Part shown: positions 7,375 through 15,252 of the stretch, piece by piece
Position numbering within the stretch: the stretch's first letter is position 1
Layout of the letters: every line of letters begins with the position of its first letter
IMG/VR virus record: IMGVR_UViG_3300031919_000004
Location: 1 to 56,369 of that record
DNA: 56,369 nt
Source: a virus
Direction: 5' to 3' (one strand)
Notes under the pieces: model-generated
Database searches by the model: none
Told to the model about the DNA's origin: nothing
The model's input: only the letters and a program-made list of their open reading frames with translations
Translations under genes and position numbers: made by a program

Positions 7375-9030
7375 ATGCTTCAAGTGAGCAAGGGACAGGC
7401 GGTGAAACTGGACGGTGAACAATCCCTGTTTGTCAGTTTCAAATATAATCCAATGTATGTGGCAAAGATTAAGTCAATGCCTACCCGTTGGTATCACCCG
7501 GCTGACCGGACTTGGGAAATACCTGTTGAGGATTTAAACCTCTTAATTTTGAAATTCGGAGAACAGAACATACAACTGGAAGGGATTGAGGCAGAGGACA
7601 TAAGGGAAAGGTTAAGAGACATAAAACCGATTATTGATTTTAGGTTTAGAACAAAGCCTTACCCGCACCAAATAGAGGCTTTTAATTATGGCCTCCAAAA
7701 CAGGGTCTTGTTGATTGGGGATGAACAGGGACTTGGTAAGACAAAGGAAGCTATTGACGTAATGGTTGCTCGAAAGGGGCGGGACGGGATAACGGGAGTG
7801 TTGGTAATATGCGGAGTGAACAACCTTAAATATAACTGGCTGGAGGAGATTAAAACACATTCCAAGGAAAAGGCCAGAGTAATTGAGGGAAGCGCCAAAG
7901 AACGGGCGGCTATGTTAAAGAAGGACTTGGGAAAATACTTTTTTCATATTATCAATCTGGAAGCAATACGCAAAAATGAAATTGTTAGAGCGATAGTAAA
8001 ACTGATTGATGACGGGAAAATTCAAGCGGTAATTGTGGATGAAATACACAAAGCTAAAAACGGAATGTCACAGCAGGGAGAGAATTTAAGAAAGATTAAC
8101 CCGCCTATCAAGATGGCACTCACGGGAACTCCGTTAATGAATAAGCCTCACGATTTATGGAACATTTTAGTTTGGTTGGAGGTTGAAAAATCAAACTTCT
8201 ACCAATTCAGACACCGTTACTGTGTAATGGGAGGGTACAAAAATAAACAGGTTGTTGGTTATAAGAACCTTGATGAACTTTCCCATAAGTTGAACAAGGT
8301 AATGCTCCGGCGCAAAAAGGACGAGGTTCTGGATTTACCTGAAAAAATTCATTCTACCGAGTATATTGAGTTGACAGAGAGACAGAAAATAATATATAAT
8401 AATATTCGAGAGGGGATATTACAGCAGATAAACGAAATACTAACATTACCAAACCCCTTGTCGGCGTTAATACGGTTGAGACAATGCACAATAAGCCTTG
8501 ACCTGTTGGACGCTGGCAAAGACGAACCGAAACTTGACCGAGTGGTTGAGTTGGTCGAGGAAATAACGGAGGCAGGGCATAAGGTAGTAATTTTTAGTCA
8601 ATGGACGAAAGTGGTAAATAAACTAAGGAAGAAGTTAAAGAAATTCAATCCGGCGTATATTACAGGGGAAGTGAAGGTTGAGGACAGGAAAAAGATGAAA
8701 GACAAATTTCAAAAAGATAAACGCTGTAAGGTTATGATGGGAACGATAGGAGCAATGGGGACAGGGTTGACATTAACAGCGGGAAGTTATGTTATATTTA
8801 CTGATAAAGATTGGAACCAAGTGAATAATGAACAGGCAGAGGACAGACTTCACAGGATAGGACAGGACTACCCGGTAAATATAATAACCATGATAGCAAA
8901 AGGAACAATTGATGAGCGGGTTGAGGAAATATTAAAGGAGAAAGCAGAATTATTTAGGCAGGTTGTAGAAGGTGAAGCTCGAAGGGTTGACCGGAGAGTA
9001 ATTGAACGGCTATTAATGGAATTAGGATGA
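7375..9030 (+). CDS. SNF2-family DNA helicase/translocase
   Basis: 551 residues from ATG 7375, chosen because AAGGAGGG sits 8 bases upstream; an earlier ATG (7351) lies on the other side of that site. The N-terminal 60 residues (MPTRWYHPADRTWEIP) resemble the HARP-type substrate-recognition module. Superfamily 2 motifs follow: Walker A GDEQGLGKT (115-123), DEIH box in AVIVDEIHKAKN, ALTGTPLMN, and the C-terminal lobe FSQW, GAMGTGLTLT and EDRLHRIGQ. It should translocate on double-stranded DNA, perhaps to remodel forks or displace proteins in replication. First gene of the replication half, with its own family B promoter. Confidence 0.93.
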   Translation: MLQVSKGQAVKLDGEQSLFVSFKYNPMYVAKIKSMPTRWYHPADRTWEIPVEDLNLLILKFGEQNIQLEGIEAEDIRERLRDIKPIIDFRFRTKPYPHQIEAFNYGLQNRVLLIGDEQGLGKTKEAIDVMVARKGRDGITGVLVICGVNNLKYNWLEEIKTHSKEKARVIEGSAKERAAMLKKDLGKYFFHIINLEAIRKNEIVRAIVKLIDDGKIQAVIVDEIHKAKNGMSQQGENLRKINPPIKMALTGTPLMNKPHDLWNILVWLEVEKSNFYQFRHRYCVMGGYKNKQVVGYKNLDELSHKLNKVMLRRKKDEVLDLPEKIHSTEYIELTERQKIIYNNIREGILQQINEILTLPNPLSALIRLRQCTISLDLLDAGKDEPKLDRVVELVEEITEAGHKVVIFSQWTKVVNKLRKKLKKFNPAYITGEVKVEDRKKMKDKFQKDKRCKVMMGTIGAMGTGLTLTAGSYVIFTDKDWNQVNNEQAEDRLHRIGQDYPVNIITMIAKGTIDERVEEILKEKAELFRQVVEGEARRVDRRVIERLLMELG

Positions 9031-9044
9031 AAGGGGGATTGAGT

Positions 9045-9374
9045 ATGCCACGGACAGTAAACGGGCAACTTTATTACAGTATCGGAGAGGTAGCGGAGAT
9101 AGTAGGTAAGTCAATTCAAACCATACGGCTTTGGGACGTTTGGAGTGATGAAAGAGAGGAAGAAGGGCAGGAGAGATTTATACCGAAGCCTCTGCGGTTG
9201 ACGAATAGAGATGTTAGGTATTGGAATGATGAGGACATTGCTCAAATACAGGAGTTTTCAGACTCTATTAGATACGGAAGTTTGAGCAAGTATAACCGGA
9301 GGCGTTGGGGCGAAAGAGGGAAAAATATTAAAGTTGACAAGTCACTTGAACACAGGTATGCTGAAATGGTTTAA
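9045..9374 (+). CDS. MerR-like helix-turn-helix regulator
   Basis: 109 residues from ATG 9045 (AAAGGGGG 6 bases upstream; the ATG at 9027 overlaps the helicase stop but has no ribosome site). YYSIGEVAEIVGKSIQTIRLW is a MerR-type DNA-binding helix-turn-helix, followed by a recognition wing with RLTNRDVRYWNDEDIAQIQE, as in MerR or excisionase-type proteins. No effector domain. The only obvious repressor-type protein in the early region, so a candidate ligand for the palindromic operators, but that link is a guess. A terminator follows. Confidence 0.8.
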   Translation: MPRTVNGQLYYSIGEVAEIVGKSIQTIRLWDVWSDEREEEGQERFIPKPLRLTNRDVRYWNDEDIAQIQEFSDSIRYGSLSKYNRRRWGERGKNIKVDKSLEHRYAEMV

Positions 9375-9381
9375 ATTGGAG

Positions 9382-9407
9382 TACCCCCAAAGAGGGGTAT
9401 TTTTTTT
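9382..9407 (+). terminator. Intrinsic terminator after the MerR-like gene
   Basis: TACCCC (9382-9387) and GGGGTA (9394-9399) stem, six-base loop, then eight T. Confidence 0.9.
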
Positions 9408-9415
9408 GTCTAATA

Positions 9416-9449
9416 ACTTTAAAAACGGGGGGCAGTTATCGTATATATA
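9416..9449 (+). promoter_or_regulatory. Family B phage promoter
   Basis: ACTTTAAA (9416-9423), 16 bases, CGTATATATA (9440-9449). The -35 half is a weaker match than most. It lies immediately after a terminator and 20 bases before the 50-residue membrane protein gene. Confidence 0.6.
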
Positions 9450-9469
9450 TACTGAAAGGAGGTTAAAGC

Positions 9470-9622
9470 ATGACAGAGAGTTTTATCTCCGGTTTTGGAA
9501 TGGCGTTGGGAATACTGGTGGCAATAGTTGTTCCAATAACAATACTGTTCCTGTTGGGAATGGTGAGTGCTTACTTCAGGCGTAGAAGGTGGGTGAAGCG
9601 GAAAAATGCAAGAAAAGATTAG
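9470..9622 (+). CDS. Small single-span membrane protein
   Basis: 50 residues from ATG 9470 with a strong GAAAGGAGG ribosome site. One membrane helix (about 11-35, MALGILVAIVVPITILFLLG) is followed by a positively charged tail (YFRRRRWVKRKNARKD), so N-out/C-in is likely. Overlaps the next gene by 17 bases. Function unknown; possibly a host-membrane effector. Confidence 0.7.
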   Translation: MTESFISGFGMALGILVAIVVPITILFLLGMVSAYFRRRRWVKRKNARKD

Positions 9623-9986
9623 AGAGTATTATGAGCTTAACAAACAAAAGCTCAATGCGGAGGACGTACTTAAAAAACTGAATAAGGAATTGAAAAAAGA
9701 ACTCAAGGGGAAGGGGGAAATGCTTACCGAGGATGAAATTGTTGCTGTAGTCAATCAGCAGGTAAGACGGAGTATGAACGAGGAGAAACTTGCTAACCTG
9801 TTGATTGAGAAGGGGTTTGAGGAGGCTATTGAGTGGAAACCTGTACCTAAAAAGGAGAAGGTTGAGGAGCTTGCCTATGAAGGCAAGATTGGCCCGGAGG
9901 ACTTGGAAAGTTGTATTATTGAGAAGCCTGTTGAGGTCTTGCTAATTGGCAAGCGGGATAAAACAGGGAAAATTAAACCACGATAA
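9606..9986 (+). CDS. Hypothetical helical protein
   Basis: 126 residues. The first half is a strongly charged helix (LNKELKKELKGKGEMLTEDE), the second mixed. Starts inside the end of the preceding gene, so probably coupled to it; no clear ribosome site of its own. No recognised family. Confidence 0.55.
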   Translation: MQEKIREYYELNKQKLNAEDVLKKLNKELKKELKGKGEMLTEDEIVAVVNQQVRRSMNEEKLANLLIEKGFEEAIEWKPVPKKEKVEELAYEGKIGPEDLESCIIEKPVEVLLIGKRDKTGKIKPR

Positions 9987-10012
9987 AATAAAAATTAGGA
10001 GGCATATGTTAA

Positions 10013-10801
10013 ATGGCTATTATGACCAAGGGCGGATATACGCTGGAGCGGGATTTTGTTGCGGGTGACGTCGTAAAAATGGTTTCTACTGACCCGGTGT
10101 TTAAGTTTGGGGCGGTGAAAACCGGGGACATTGGAATTATTCAAATGGTTCTGCCTGATAGGTTGATTGTGAATTTCTCGACTCAATCCGGTTGGATGGG
10201 CAAGCGTGAGGAATTTGTCCTTGTTAAACCTGTCGGCGGGTTCAAAGAGGGGGACATTGTTGAGGTAATTACTAATGAACCTGTCTACGGAGCTGGCTCG
10301 GTAGGTAATGGAATGGTGGGCAGGGTTGAGCTTGTTAACGGGGAGGAATTGGTTCTCAATGTTTATGGTGTCCACCCTTGTTGGAGTTGTAAGGAGGGTG
10401 AGGTTGCTTTGGCGAAGCGGGAACTCAAGACGCCTTCTTCAAAATTTGATGTTGGGGATATTGTAATTGGCAATGACAAGAACCACTATGCAATTACCCG
10501 GAAAAATGCTTACTGTGTGGTGGTTGAGGTTCACGGTAACGGGCTTATTAGCGTAATGACGGTAGACGGTCGGAATGATACGGTTTACATGGTAAAAGAT
10601 GATATGTTTGACTACGTTACTACTATGGATGACCTTGATAGGGAAGTTGACAAGATTGAGGAAGCTATCAAGCTTGAGCGGGAAGTGCTGGAACAAGTAG
10701 CTGATCATGTTAAGCAACTGGAAGCCTTGAAACAGACGGCTCAAGGTGGCGGGGCAAGTAAGAAAATCCAGAAACACCGCATTGAAAAGGGGCTACATTG
10801 A
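10013..10801 (+). CDS. Protein with three SH3-like repeats and a C-terminal coiled coil
   Basis: 262 residues, AGGAGG 10 bases before ATG 10013. Three repeats start at about residues 15, 77 and 145 with F-x-x-GD-V/I (FVAGDVVKMVSTDPVFKFG, FKEGDIVEVITNEPVYGAG, FDVGDIVIGND), each a small beta-barrel resembling KOW/Mib-Herc2 modules. Residues 205-245 are a coiled coil (DREVDKIEEAIKLEREVLEQ). Not recognised as a named phage protein; binding to nucleic acid or protein partners is an inference from the fold type. Confidence 0.6.
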   Translation: MAIMTKGGYTLERDFVAGDVVKMVSTDPVFKFGAVKTGDIGIIQMVLPDRLIVNFSTQSGWMGKREEFVLVKPVGGFKEGDIVEVITNEPVYGAGSVGNGMVGRVELVNGEELVLNVYGVHPCWSCKEGEVALAKRELKTPSSKFDVGDIVIGNDKNHYAITRKNAYCVVVEVHGNGLISVMTVDGRNDTVYMVKDDMFDYVTTMDDLDREVDKIEEAIKLEREVLEQVADHVKQLEALKQTAQGGGASKKIQKHRIEKGLH

Positions 10802-10830
10802 GGAAATGAAAGCTCAAGAGGATGGCGGCA

Positions 10831-10966
10831 ATGAGGTATCCTTTATAGCACGGGCAAACGTAACGGTCTGTTTAGTGCAGAACGGCACAGTCACGGGCAT
10901 TCGATTTGTTCACCGGAGGATGAATTTGACGAGTTGACCGGGCGGCAGACAAAGACCACGAAGTAA
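10831..10966 (+). pseudogene. Possible small gene broken by a +1 shift
   Basis: From ATG 10831 the frame gives MRYPL and stops at TAG 10846. One base over, an open frame continues to TAA 10966 with protein-like sequence (YSTGKRNGLFSAERHSHG, then SPEDEFDELTGRQTKTTK). Removing one T from the TTT at 10842-10844 would join them into about 45 residues. AAGAGGA precedes the ATG at a good distance. An alternative reading is a 43-residue frame from ATG 10806 to 10937. Either a consensus indel, a true lesion, or chance. Confidence 0.35.
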
Positions 10967-10982
10967 AGGAGTTGTGTATATA

Positions 10983-11180
10983 ATGCCACGGGTGAAGGAA
11001 ATTAAGGTTGGTTTAGGGGTATCACTTGACACGGGAGAGGCATGGGTAAAGCCTCATGCCGAACTCGTCCTTGAACTGGACGTTGATGATACTCCGCAAA
11101 ACAGAAAAAAATATTGGGAAAAAGCATGGGCAGAGATACAAGAACAGGTAAGCAAACAACTGAACGAGCTGACGAATTAA
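10983..11180 (+). CDS. Small hypothetical protein
   Basis: 65 residues from ATG 10983 (AAAGGAG about 12 bases upstream; an in-frame GTG at 10974 is less likely). N-terminal beta hairpin with VGLGVSLDTGEAWVKP, then an amphipathic helix (KYWEKAWAEIQEQVSKQLNE). This pattern is common among small phage early proteins of unknown role. Followed directly by a terminator. Confidence 0.6.
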   Translation: MPRVKEIKVGLGVSLDTGEAWVKPHAELVLELDVDDTPQNRKKYWEKAWAEIQEQVSKQLNELTN

Positions 11181-11206
11181 GTCCCGCAAGGGGCTTAATT
11201 TTTTAT
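11175..11206 (+). terminator. Intrinsic terminator with GCAA tetraloop
   Basis: 11-bp stem AATTAAGTCCC (11175-11185) with GGGGCTTAATT (11190-11200), GNRA-type loop GCAA, then six T. The 3' arm contains the -35-like GCTTAATT of the next promoter. Confidence 0.9.
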
Positions 11207-11226
11207 GTCGCTTTGTTATACATAAT
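11193..11226 (+). promoter_or_regulatory. Family B phage promoter, overlapping a terminator
   Basis: GCTTAATT (11193-11200), 16 bases ending TTTGT, then TATACATAAT (11217-11226). The -35 element is the 3' arm of the preceding terminator hairpin. Confidence 0.65.
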
Positions 11227-11245
11227 TCTAAAGGAGGGATGAGGT

Positions 11246-11428
11246 TTGACCAATGAAGAAAAGAGCAGGGATCTAATGAGGAACATGGGTGAAGTTGTGG
11301 GATTGGTGGGAGGCGTAACATTTATGCTGGCCTCTGGCACTCCGACAAAGACCAAGATTGTCAAAAAATTAAGGGAGGCAGTTAAATTACTACAACAAGT
11401 AGTAAAGGATATTGAAGGAGGTAGGTAG
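11246..11428 (+). CDS. Small hypothetical protein
   Basis: 60 residues from TTG 11246, with AAAGGAGGG about 8 bases upstream; no better start exists. Predicted helix-rich, with a short hydrophobic stretch (EVVGLVGGVTFMLASG) and a C-terminal amphipathic helix (KLREAVKLLQQVVKDIE). First gene of the replication-initiation operon. Function not recognised. Confidence 0.6.
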   Translation: MTNEEKSRDLMRNMGEVVGLVGGVTFMLASGTPTKTKIVKKLREAVKLLQQVVKDIEGGR

Positions 11429-11429
11429 C

Positions 11430-12218
11430 TTGGAGAGCGGATTTACAGTATTACCGACAGTGGTTCTGGAATGTCCTTCATTAAGTCCACAGGCTAAAAT
11501 TGTGTATGCTAAAATAATAGATTTTGCCTTTAATGGATTGTATAGTTATCCCTCACAGGAGACTATTGCTGAACGGTTGAAAGTGCATGAAAGAACGGTT
11601 AGAAGGGCAGTCCAAGAGCTGTTAGAGTTTGGCCTTATTAAAGTCTATAGGAGCAAGGCTTTTGGGAATAATGTGTATGTTCTCGTTCCTCTGGAAAAGG
11701 TCGAAAACCTGCAAGGAGAGTTTAAGCCTGTTGACAAGGGAGAGCAGTATTTATCTCAAAAGGAATTTGATGTTATAGTAAGGAAAGCAGATAGGTTCTT
11801 TAATAGGTACGGGGGCAGGGAGGCGATTGTCTCAGATACATGGGAACAGGCACAGAACAAGATTGAGGCCGAGAATTGGGATGAAATGACTCCGGCTGAT
11901 TTTTGTGTTTACTTTGCACTCAAATTTAAGGGGCAATTCAATGACAACTACGGTATTAGCTGGCGGTATGATACAGCGACCATTAAAAATTTCCTGTTTG
12001 ATGCAGATATAAAAGGGGATGATGCTAAATTCCTCATAGATTGGTTTATTGAGAATTACAATAAGCATTTTGCTAATGACAAGTACAGAACGCCCAGAAT
12101 AGGCCATTTTAAGGTTAACTGGATACGGGAAAAGATTTATAGGTTAATCATGCAGGAGCAGGAAGCCGAGGAATTACAGGAGCAGAATGAGGGAGGTGAG
12201 TATGTTGACCAGTTTTAA
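11430..12218 (+). CDS. Replication initiator-like winged-helix protein
   Basis: 262 residues from TTG 11430, chosen because GAAGGAGGT lies directly upstream; the earlier TTG (11412) is inside that site. Residues about 20-85 are a winged helix of the helix_turn_helix_36 type (LSPQAKIVYAKIIDF, PSQETIAERLKVHERTVRRA, LLEFGLIKVYRS), as in phage replisome organisers. The C-terminal part is helical and acidic. It overlaps the helicase-loader gene, as expected for an initiator that recruits a DnaC/DnaI-type loader. Origin DNA is probably within or near this gene, but I could not identify iterons. Confidence 0.75.
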   Translation: MESGFTVLPTVVLECPSLSPQAKIVYAKIIDFAFNGLYSYPSQETIAERLKVHERTVRRAVQELLEFGLIKVYRSKAFGNNVYVLVPLEKVENLQGEFKPVDKGEQYLSQKEFDVIVRKADRFFNRYGGREAIVSDTWEQAQNKIEAENWDEMTPADFCVYFALKFKGQFNDNYGISWRYDTATIKNFLFDADIKGDDAKFLIDWFIENYNKHFANDKYRTPRIGHFKVNWIREKIYRLIMQEQEAEELQEQNEGGEYVDQF

Positions 12219-12891
12219 GTGTTGGGCGGATGACACTTGCAAGAAGCCTCACGAATGTACTGAATTTTGTCCGGGGCATGTATTGCTCAAGGCGTTGTAT
12301 TTACAAAGTAACATGCCTCCTATTTATCAGCATGACTTCAAAATTAATGTAGACAAACGGGACATTGAAGCCTTCAAAATACTTAAAGACTATAGGGATG
12401 ATGTAATAAATAATGTTGAGAGGGGCAGGGGGCTTTATATCTACGGTAAAAACACGGGGACGGGTAAAACTTCGGCGACTTGCAAGATAATGAATGCCTA
12501 TTTTAAGAAAATGGCATTTAGAAGTAACTTAAATTGTCTTGGCGTATTTATTAACGTCCCAATGTTTTTAGAGGATATTAGAAAGAGCTTTGACGGTGAC
12601 AAGGAGGAAATTGAGTCTTTGATTGACCGGCTTATGGACGCTCCGCTGGCTATATTTGATGATATAGGGGCAGAGAAGCCTTCTGATTGGGTACGGGAAA
12701 GGCTTTATACCCTGATTAATGAGAGGGTGGTTAAAGGGTTTGCTAATATTTTTACAAGTAACATGAGCCTCAAGGAATTGGAGGAGGTTCTTGGTCATAG
12801 GATTTCCAGTAGGATATACGGTACTACAAGGCAGATACATTTAAAAGGTGCTGACTATCGAAAGAGTAAAGAAGGTGCTGTCACATGGTGA
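12202..12891 (+). CDS. DnaC/DnaI-like helicase loader
   Basis: 229 residues from ATG 12202 (GAGGGAGGTGAG upstream). Cys7, Cys13, Cys19 and Cys23 form a likely N-terminal zinc-binding knuckle, as in DnaI-type loaders. Walker A is GKNTGTGKT (82-90), Walker B LAIFDDIG, sensor-1 TSNMS and an arginine-finger-like HRISSRIYG. It loads the replicative helicase encoded at 13163 using ATP. Overlaps both neighbours. Confidence 0.9.
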   Translation: MLTSFKCWADDTCKKPHECTEFCPGHVLLKALYLQSNMPPIYQHDFKINVDKRDIEAFKILKDYRDDVINNVERGRGLYIYGKNTGTGKTSATCKIMNAYFKKMAFRSNLNCLGVFINVPMFLEDIRKSFDGDKEEIESLIDRLMDAPLAIFDDIGAEKPSDWVRERLYTLINERVVKGFANIFTSNMSLKELEEVLGHRISSRIYGTTRQIHLKGADYRKSKEGAVTW

Positions 12892-13169
12892 AAAAACTTG
12901 TTGTAAATGGTGGGTTTGTATGGGTTGATAATATAGATTTTGAATATTTGAGCCAAATTGACGGCAATAAGAAGAATAATACAAGAGCTAATTTAAGGGT
13001 ATGCACTCAATCAGAGAACCTTAAAAATAGTAAGCTCCGTGGTAAGGGTTACTTTTTTGATAAAGGAAAAGGTAAATGGAGAGTCATGTTTAAGGGCAAG
13101 CATGTTGCCTATTGCACCACGGAGGAGGAAGCTATTAAGTTGGTGAGGGGGACGAGAAAAGGATGGTAG
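12885..13169 (+). CDS. Shortened HNH/AP2-type homing-endonuclease-like protein
   Basis: 94 residues, ATG overlapping the loader's end. The segment SQIDGNKKNNTRANLRVCTQ followed by SENLKNSK matches the second half of the HNH_3 motif (usually HIDGN-K-NN...ENLR), but the first His is Gln. The C-terminal 40 residues (GYFFDKGKGKWRVMFKGKHV, then TEEEAIKLV) look like an AP2 DNA-binding module. The N-terminal strand region is much shorter than in active enzymes. Likely a decayed or domesticated mobile endonuclease that has become part of the replication operon. Catalysis is doubtful because of the missing His. Confidence 0.7.
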   Translation: MVKKLVVNGGFVWVDNIDFEYLSQIDGNKKNNTRANLRVCTQSENLKNSKLRGKGYFFDKGKGKWRVMFKGKHVAYCTTEEEAIKLVRGTRKGW

Positions 13170-14413
13170 AACTTCAGTTGATAAACAAAATTCTTGAGGA
13201 GAAGTCACTTAATGTACTGAAGCGGAACAATTTGGACGAGAACCACTTTAATATTGAGCAGAATAAAATTGAATATATCATTGACCATTTTAAGCGGTGG
13301 GGAACGATTCCTGATTTTGCTACCTTCATGGAAAAGTTTCCTGATTTTGAACGGTTGGAGGTAAGTGAGTCCGAGGAATACCTTGCCTACAAGTTGAAAG
13401 AGGCTAAACTTTATGAACAGTTAGTCCCGGTGATAAAACAGGCCGGGGAGAAGTTGAGGGAGGACAGCCTTGAGGCATTACTGTTCCTGAAGGATAACCT
13501 CAATTCAATGGCGCGGAGCCTTGAAATTGGCGAAGGTTCCGACATTGTAAAAGGGGCAGATGCGAGGCTTGCGGAGTACGAGAAGCGGAGGGAAGTTGAA
13601 GGAATTTTAGGTATTTCCACGGGTATCCAACAGTTAGACAGGTTAACTCATGGGTGGATGAAGGAGGATTTAATTACCATATTCGCCCGGACGAATGAGG
13701 GCAAGTCTTGGATATTATTGTTTTTCCTTATGATGGCATGGAGGCAGGGCAAGCGGGTACTCATGTACTCCGGCGAAATGTCAAAGGACATTACCGGGTT
13801 TAGGTTCGACACGTTGAACGCAAACTTCTCAAATATGGGGTTGATGTTGGGAGCAGATAACCTCGGCAGGGGAGAGGAAGAAGTAACCGCAGAGGACTAC
13901 GCTCAATATATACAGGAACTCAAGGAAAGGGAGAGTTTTATTGTTATCACACCGAAGGACTTGGGAGGAAGGAGGCCAACGGTGGATGATATAAGGCGAT
14001 TTGCTGAAAGGTATGAGGCCGATATTATAGGCATTGACCAAATAACCTTGATGGATGACAGGAGAAGGGGCGAAAATAAGCGGATAAGATACACTAACAT
14101 TACCGAGGACTTGTTTGCTTTATCGGAGGACTTGGAGATACCAGTAATGGCGGTAACACAGGCGAACAGGGAAGCGGTAAGAAGTGAACGCTCACCGGAA
14201 TTACACCAAGTTGGAGAGAGTGACGGAATTGCTCAAAACAGTACAAGGGTATTTAGTATGAAGGTAGTTGATAACGTCCTACGGTTAAGTATTAAAAAGA
14301 ACAGATATGGCCTAAATAACCAAGATGTTGTAATGCTTTGGGACATTAACCACGGCATAATTAAACCGTTAGTCAATAATGAGACAGTACATGAGGAGGA
14401 CTACGGTTTCTAA
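13163..14413 (+). CDS. DnaB-like replicative helicase
   Basis: 416 residues. N-terminal helical domain (1-130), then a RecA-fold core: ISTGIQQLDRLTHGWMKEDL, Walker A-like FARTNEGKS, an SGEMS motif, DIIGIDQITLM (Walker B), VMAVTQANRE, and a QNSTRVFSM region with the R-finger motif SIKKNRYG. It should form a hexamer that unwinds DNA 5' to 3' ahead of the polymerase encoded at 17741, loaded by the 12202 product. Start ATG overlaps the preceding gene. Confidence 0.92.
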   Translation: MVELQLINKILEEKSLNVLKRNNLDENHFNIEQNKIEYIIDHFKRWGTIPDFATFMEKFPDFERLEVSESEEYLAYKLKEAKLYEQLVPVIKQAGEKLREDSLEALLFLKDNLNSMARSLEIGEGSDIVKGADARLAEYEKRREVEGILGISTGIQQLDRLTHGWMKEDLITIFARTNEGKSWILLFFLMMAWRQGKRVLMYSGEMSKDITGFRFDTLNANFSNMGLMLGADNLGRGEEEVTAEDYAQYIQELKERESFIVITPKDLGGRRPTVDDIRRFAERYEADIIGIDQITLMDDRRRGENKRIRYTNITEDLFALSEDLEIPVMAVTQANREAVRSERSPELHQVGESDGIAQNSTRVFSMKVVDNVLRLSIKKNRYGLNNQDVVMLWDINHGIIKPLVNNETVHEEDYGF

Positions 14414-14435
14414 AAGGCCGAGAGGGGCAGGGGTA

Positions 14436-14555
14436 ATGAAGAACTATTATGAAGTACATGGGGAGAAAATATTTATTAGGTTGGATAGGAAAGACGGTTC
14501 TCATGACCTTGAAAGGTGGTTACAGGATTTAAAAACTTGGAAGGAGGCAGATTAA
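14436..14555 (+). CDS. Tiny protein resembling the N terminus of HNH endonucleases
   Basis: 39 residues from ATG 14436 (GGGGCAGGGG upstream); TAA overlaps the next ATG. The sequence NYYEVHGEKIFIRLDRKDGS resembles the strand-rich N-terminal segment that precedes HNH/AP2 modules in Firmicute endonucleases. It could be a detached fragment related to the 94-residue protein on the other side of the helicase gene. This is a recollection-based similarity, not a computed one. Confidence 0.45.
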   Translation: MKNYYEVHGEKIFIRLDRKDGSHDLERWLQDLKTWKEAD

Positions 14556-15166
14556 TGTTTATTAAAAATACTCAAGTTTACGGGCTGAAGGAAAGCATTA
14601 TTAGGAGTGGATATCCAATGTCACTTGATGCCGACACGGTGGAAACGGAAGGAGTAGAAATAACTGAACAGGATATAAACAGGGCTAAAAGGTTGGCACA
14701 AGTAAAAACTGGGACGGGGCATGATTGTTTCCTAAAGGGGATTATTGTTCAAGCGGATATAACGGCTCCTCAATATTGGTGGTTACAATTTGAACGGTAT
14801 CACTTTTGGGACACTATAAGTAGTATGTCTACAATGCACAGGATTGACCACATGGATATATCGAAGCAATGTAACCAATGGGTAGATGAGCGGGTAATTG
14901 AGGTTCTGAAGGAAAAGGTTGAGGCGTACAATGAAGCGGTCAAAGCATGTTTACCGAAAGAGGTTAGGCAGTTAGCCTTTCAAGAAGTAATTTCAAATGT
15001 TCCAGAGGGGCTAATGCTGACCAAGGGCATATATACGAATTACCTACAGCTCAAGACCATTTATTTTCAGCGGAAGGGACACAAGCTCAAGGAGTGGGAA
15101 ATTTTTAATGATTGGGTAATTTGTTTACCCATGTTCGCTGACCTAATTTTCAAGTACGAAGAATAA
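14555..15166 (+). CDS. Conserved phage protein, possibly ThyX-like fold
   Basis: 203 residues from ATG 14555 (GGAAGGAGG upstream). Conserved-looking features are TGTGHDCFLKGIIVQADI, QYWWLQFERYHFWD with SSMSTMHRI, and a C-terminal LTKGIYTNYLQLKTIYFQRK. I recall this family as widespread in Firmicute phages with no assigned function. The ERYHF...SSMSTMHR region is reminiscent of the RHR...S motif of flavin-dependent thymidylate synthase, but the canonical residues are not all present. Its place among replication genes would suit a nucleotide role. Confidence 0.55.
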   Translation: MFIKNTQVYGLKESIIRSGYPMSLDADTVETEGVEITEQDINRAKRLAQVKTGTGHDCFLKGIIVQADITAPQYWWLQFERYHFWDTISSMSTMHRIDHMDISKQCNQWVDERVIEVLKEKVEAYNEAVKACLPKEVRQLAFQEVISNVPEGLMLTKGIYTNYLQLKTIYFQRKGHKLKEWEIFNDWVICLPMFADLIFKYEE

Positions 15167-15188
15167 TTTTTTTTTTTCCTGAACTACT

Positions 15189-15237
15189 GCATCTTGAGAT
15201 AAATACTATCATATATTATCTTAAGATGCTTTTCTTA
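15189..15237 (+). terminator. Intrinsic terminator before the primase gene
   Basis: 14-bp stem GCATCTTGAGATAA (15189-15202) with TTATCTTAAGATGC (15216-15229), one wobble, 13-base loop, then TTTTCTT. The loop contains CATATAT, which explains a false promoter match. Confidence 0.85.
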
Positions 15238-15252
15238 TGAGGAGGTGAAACC

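Noticed and set aside
9334-9585. Alternative open frame across the terminator and small membrane-protein gene
   Set aside because: It reads through a clear terminator and overlaps the better-supported 50-residue gene with its ribosome site.
15189-15229. CATATATTAT resembling a family B -10 before the primase gene
   Set aside because: It lies in the loop of a 14-bp terminator hairpin and has no -35-like octamer 16 bases upstream.
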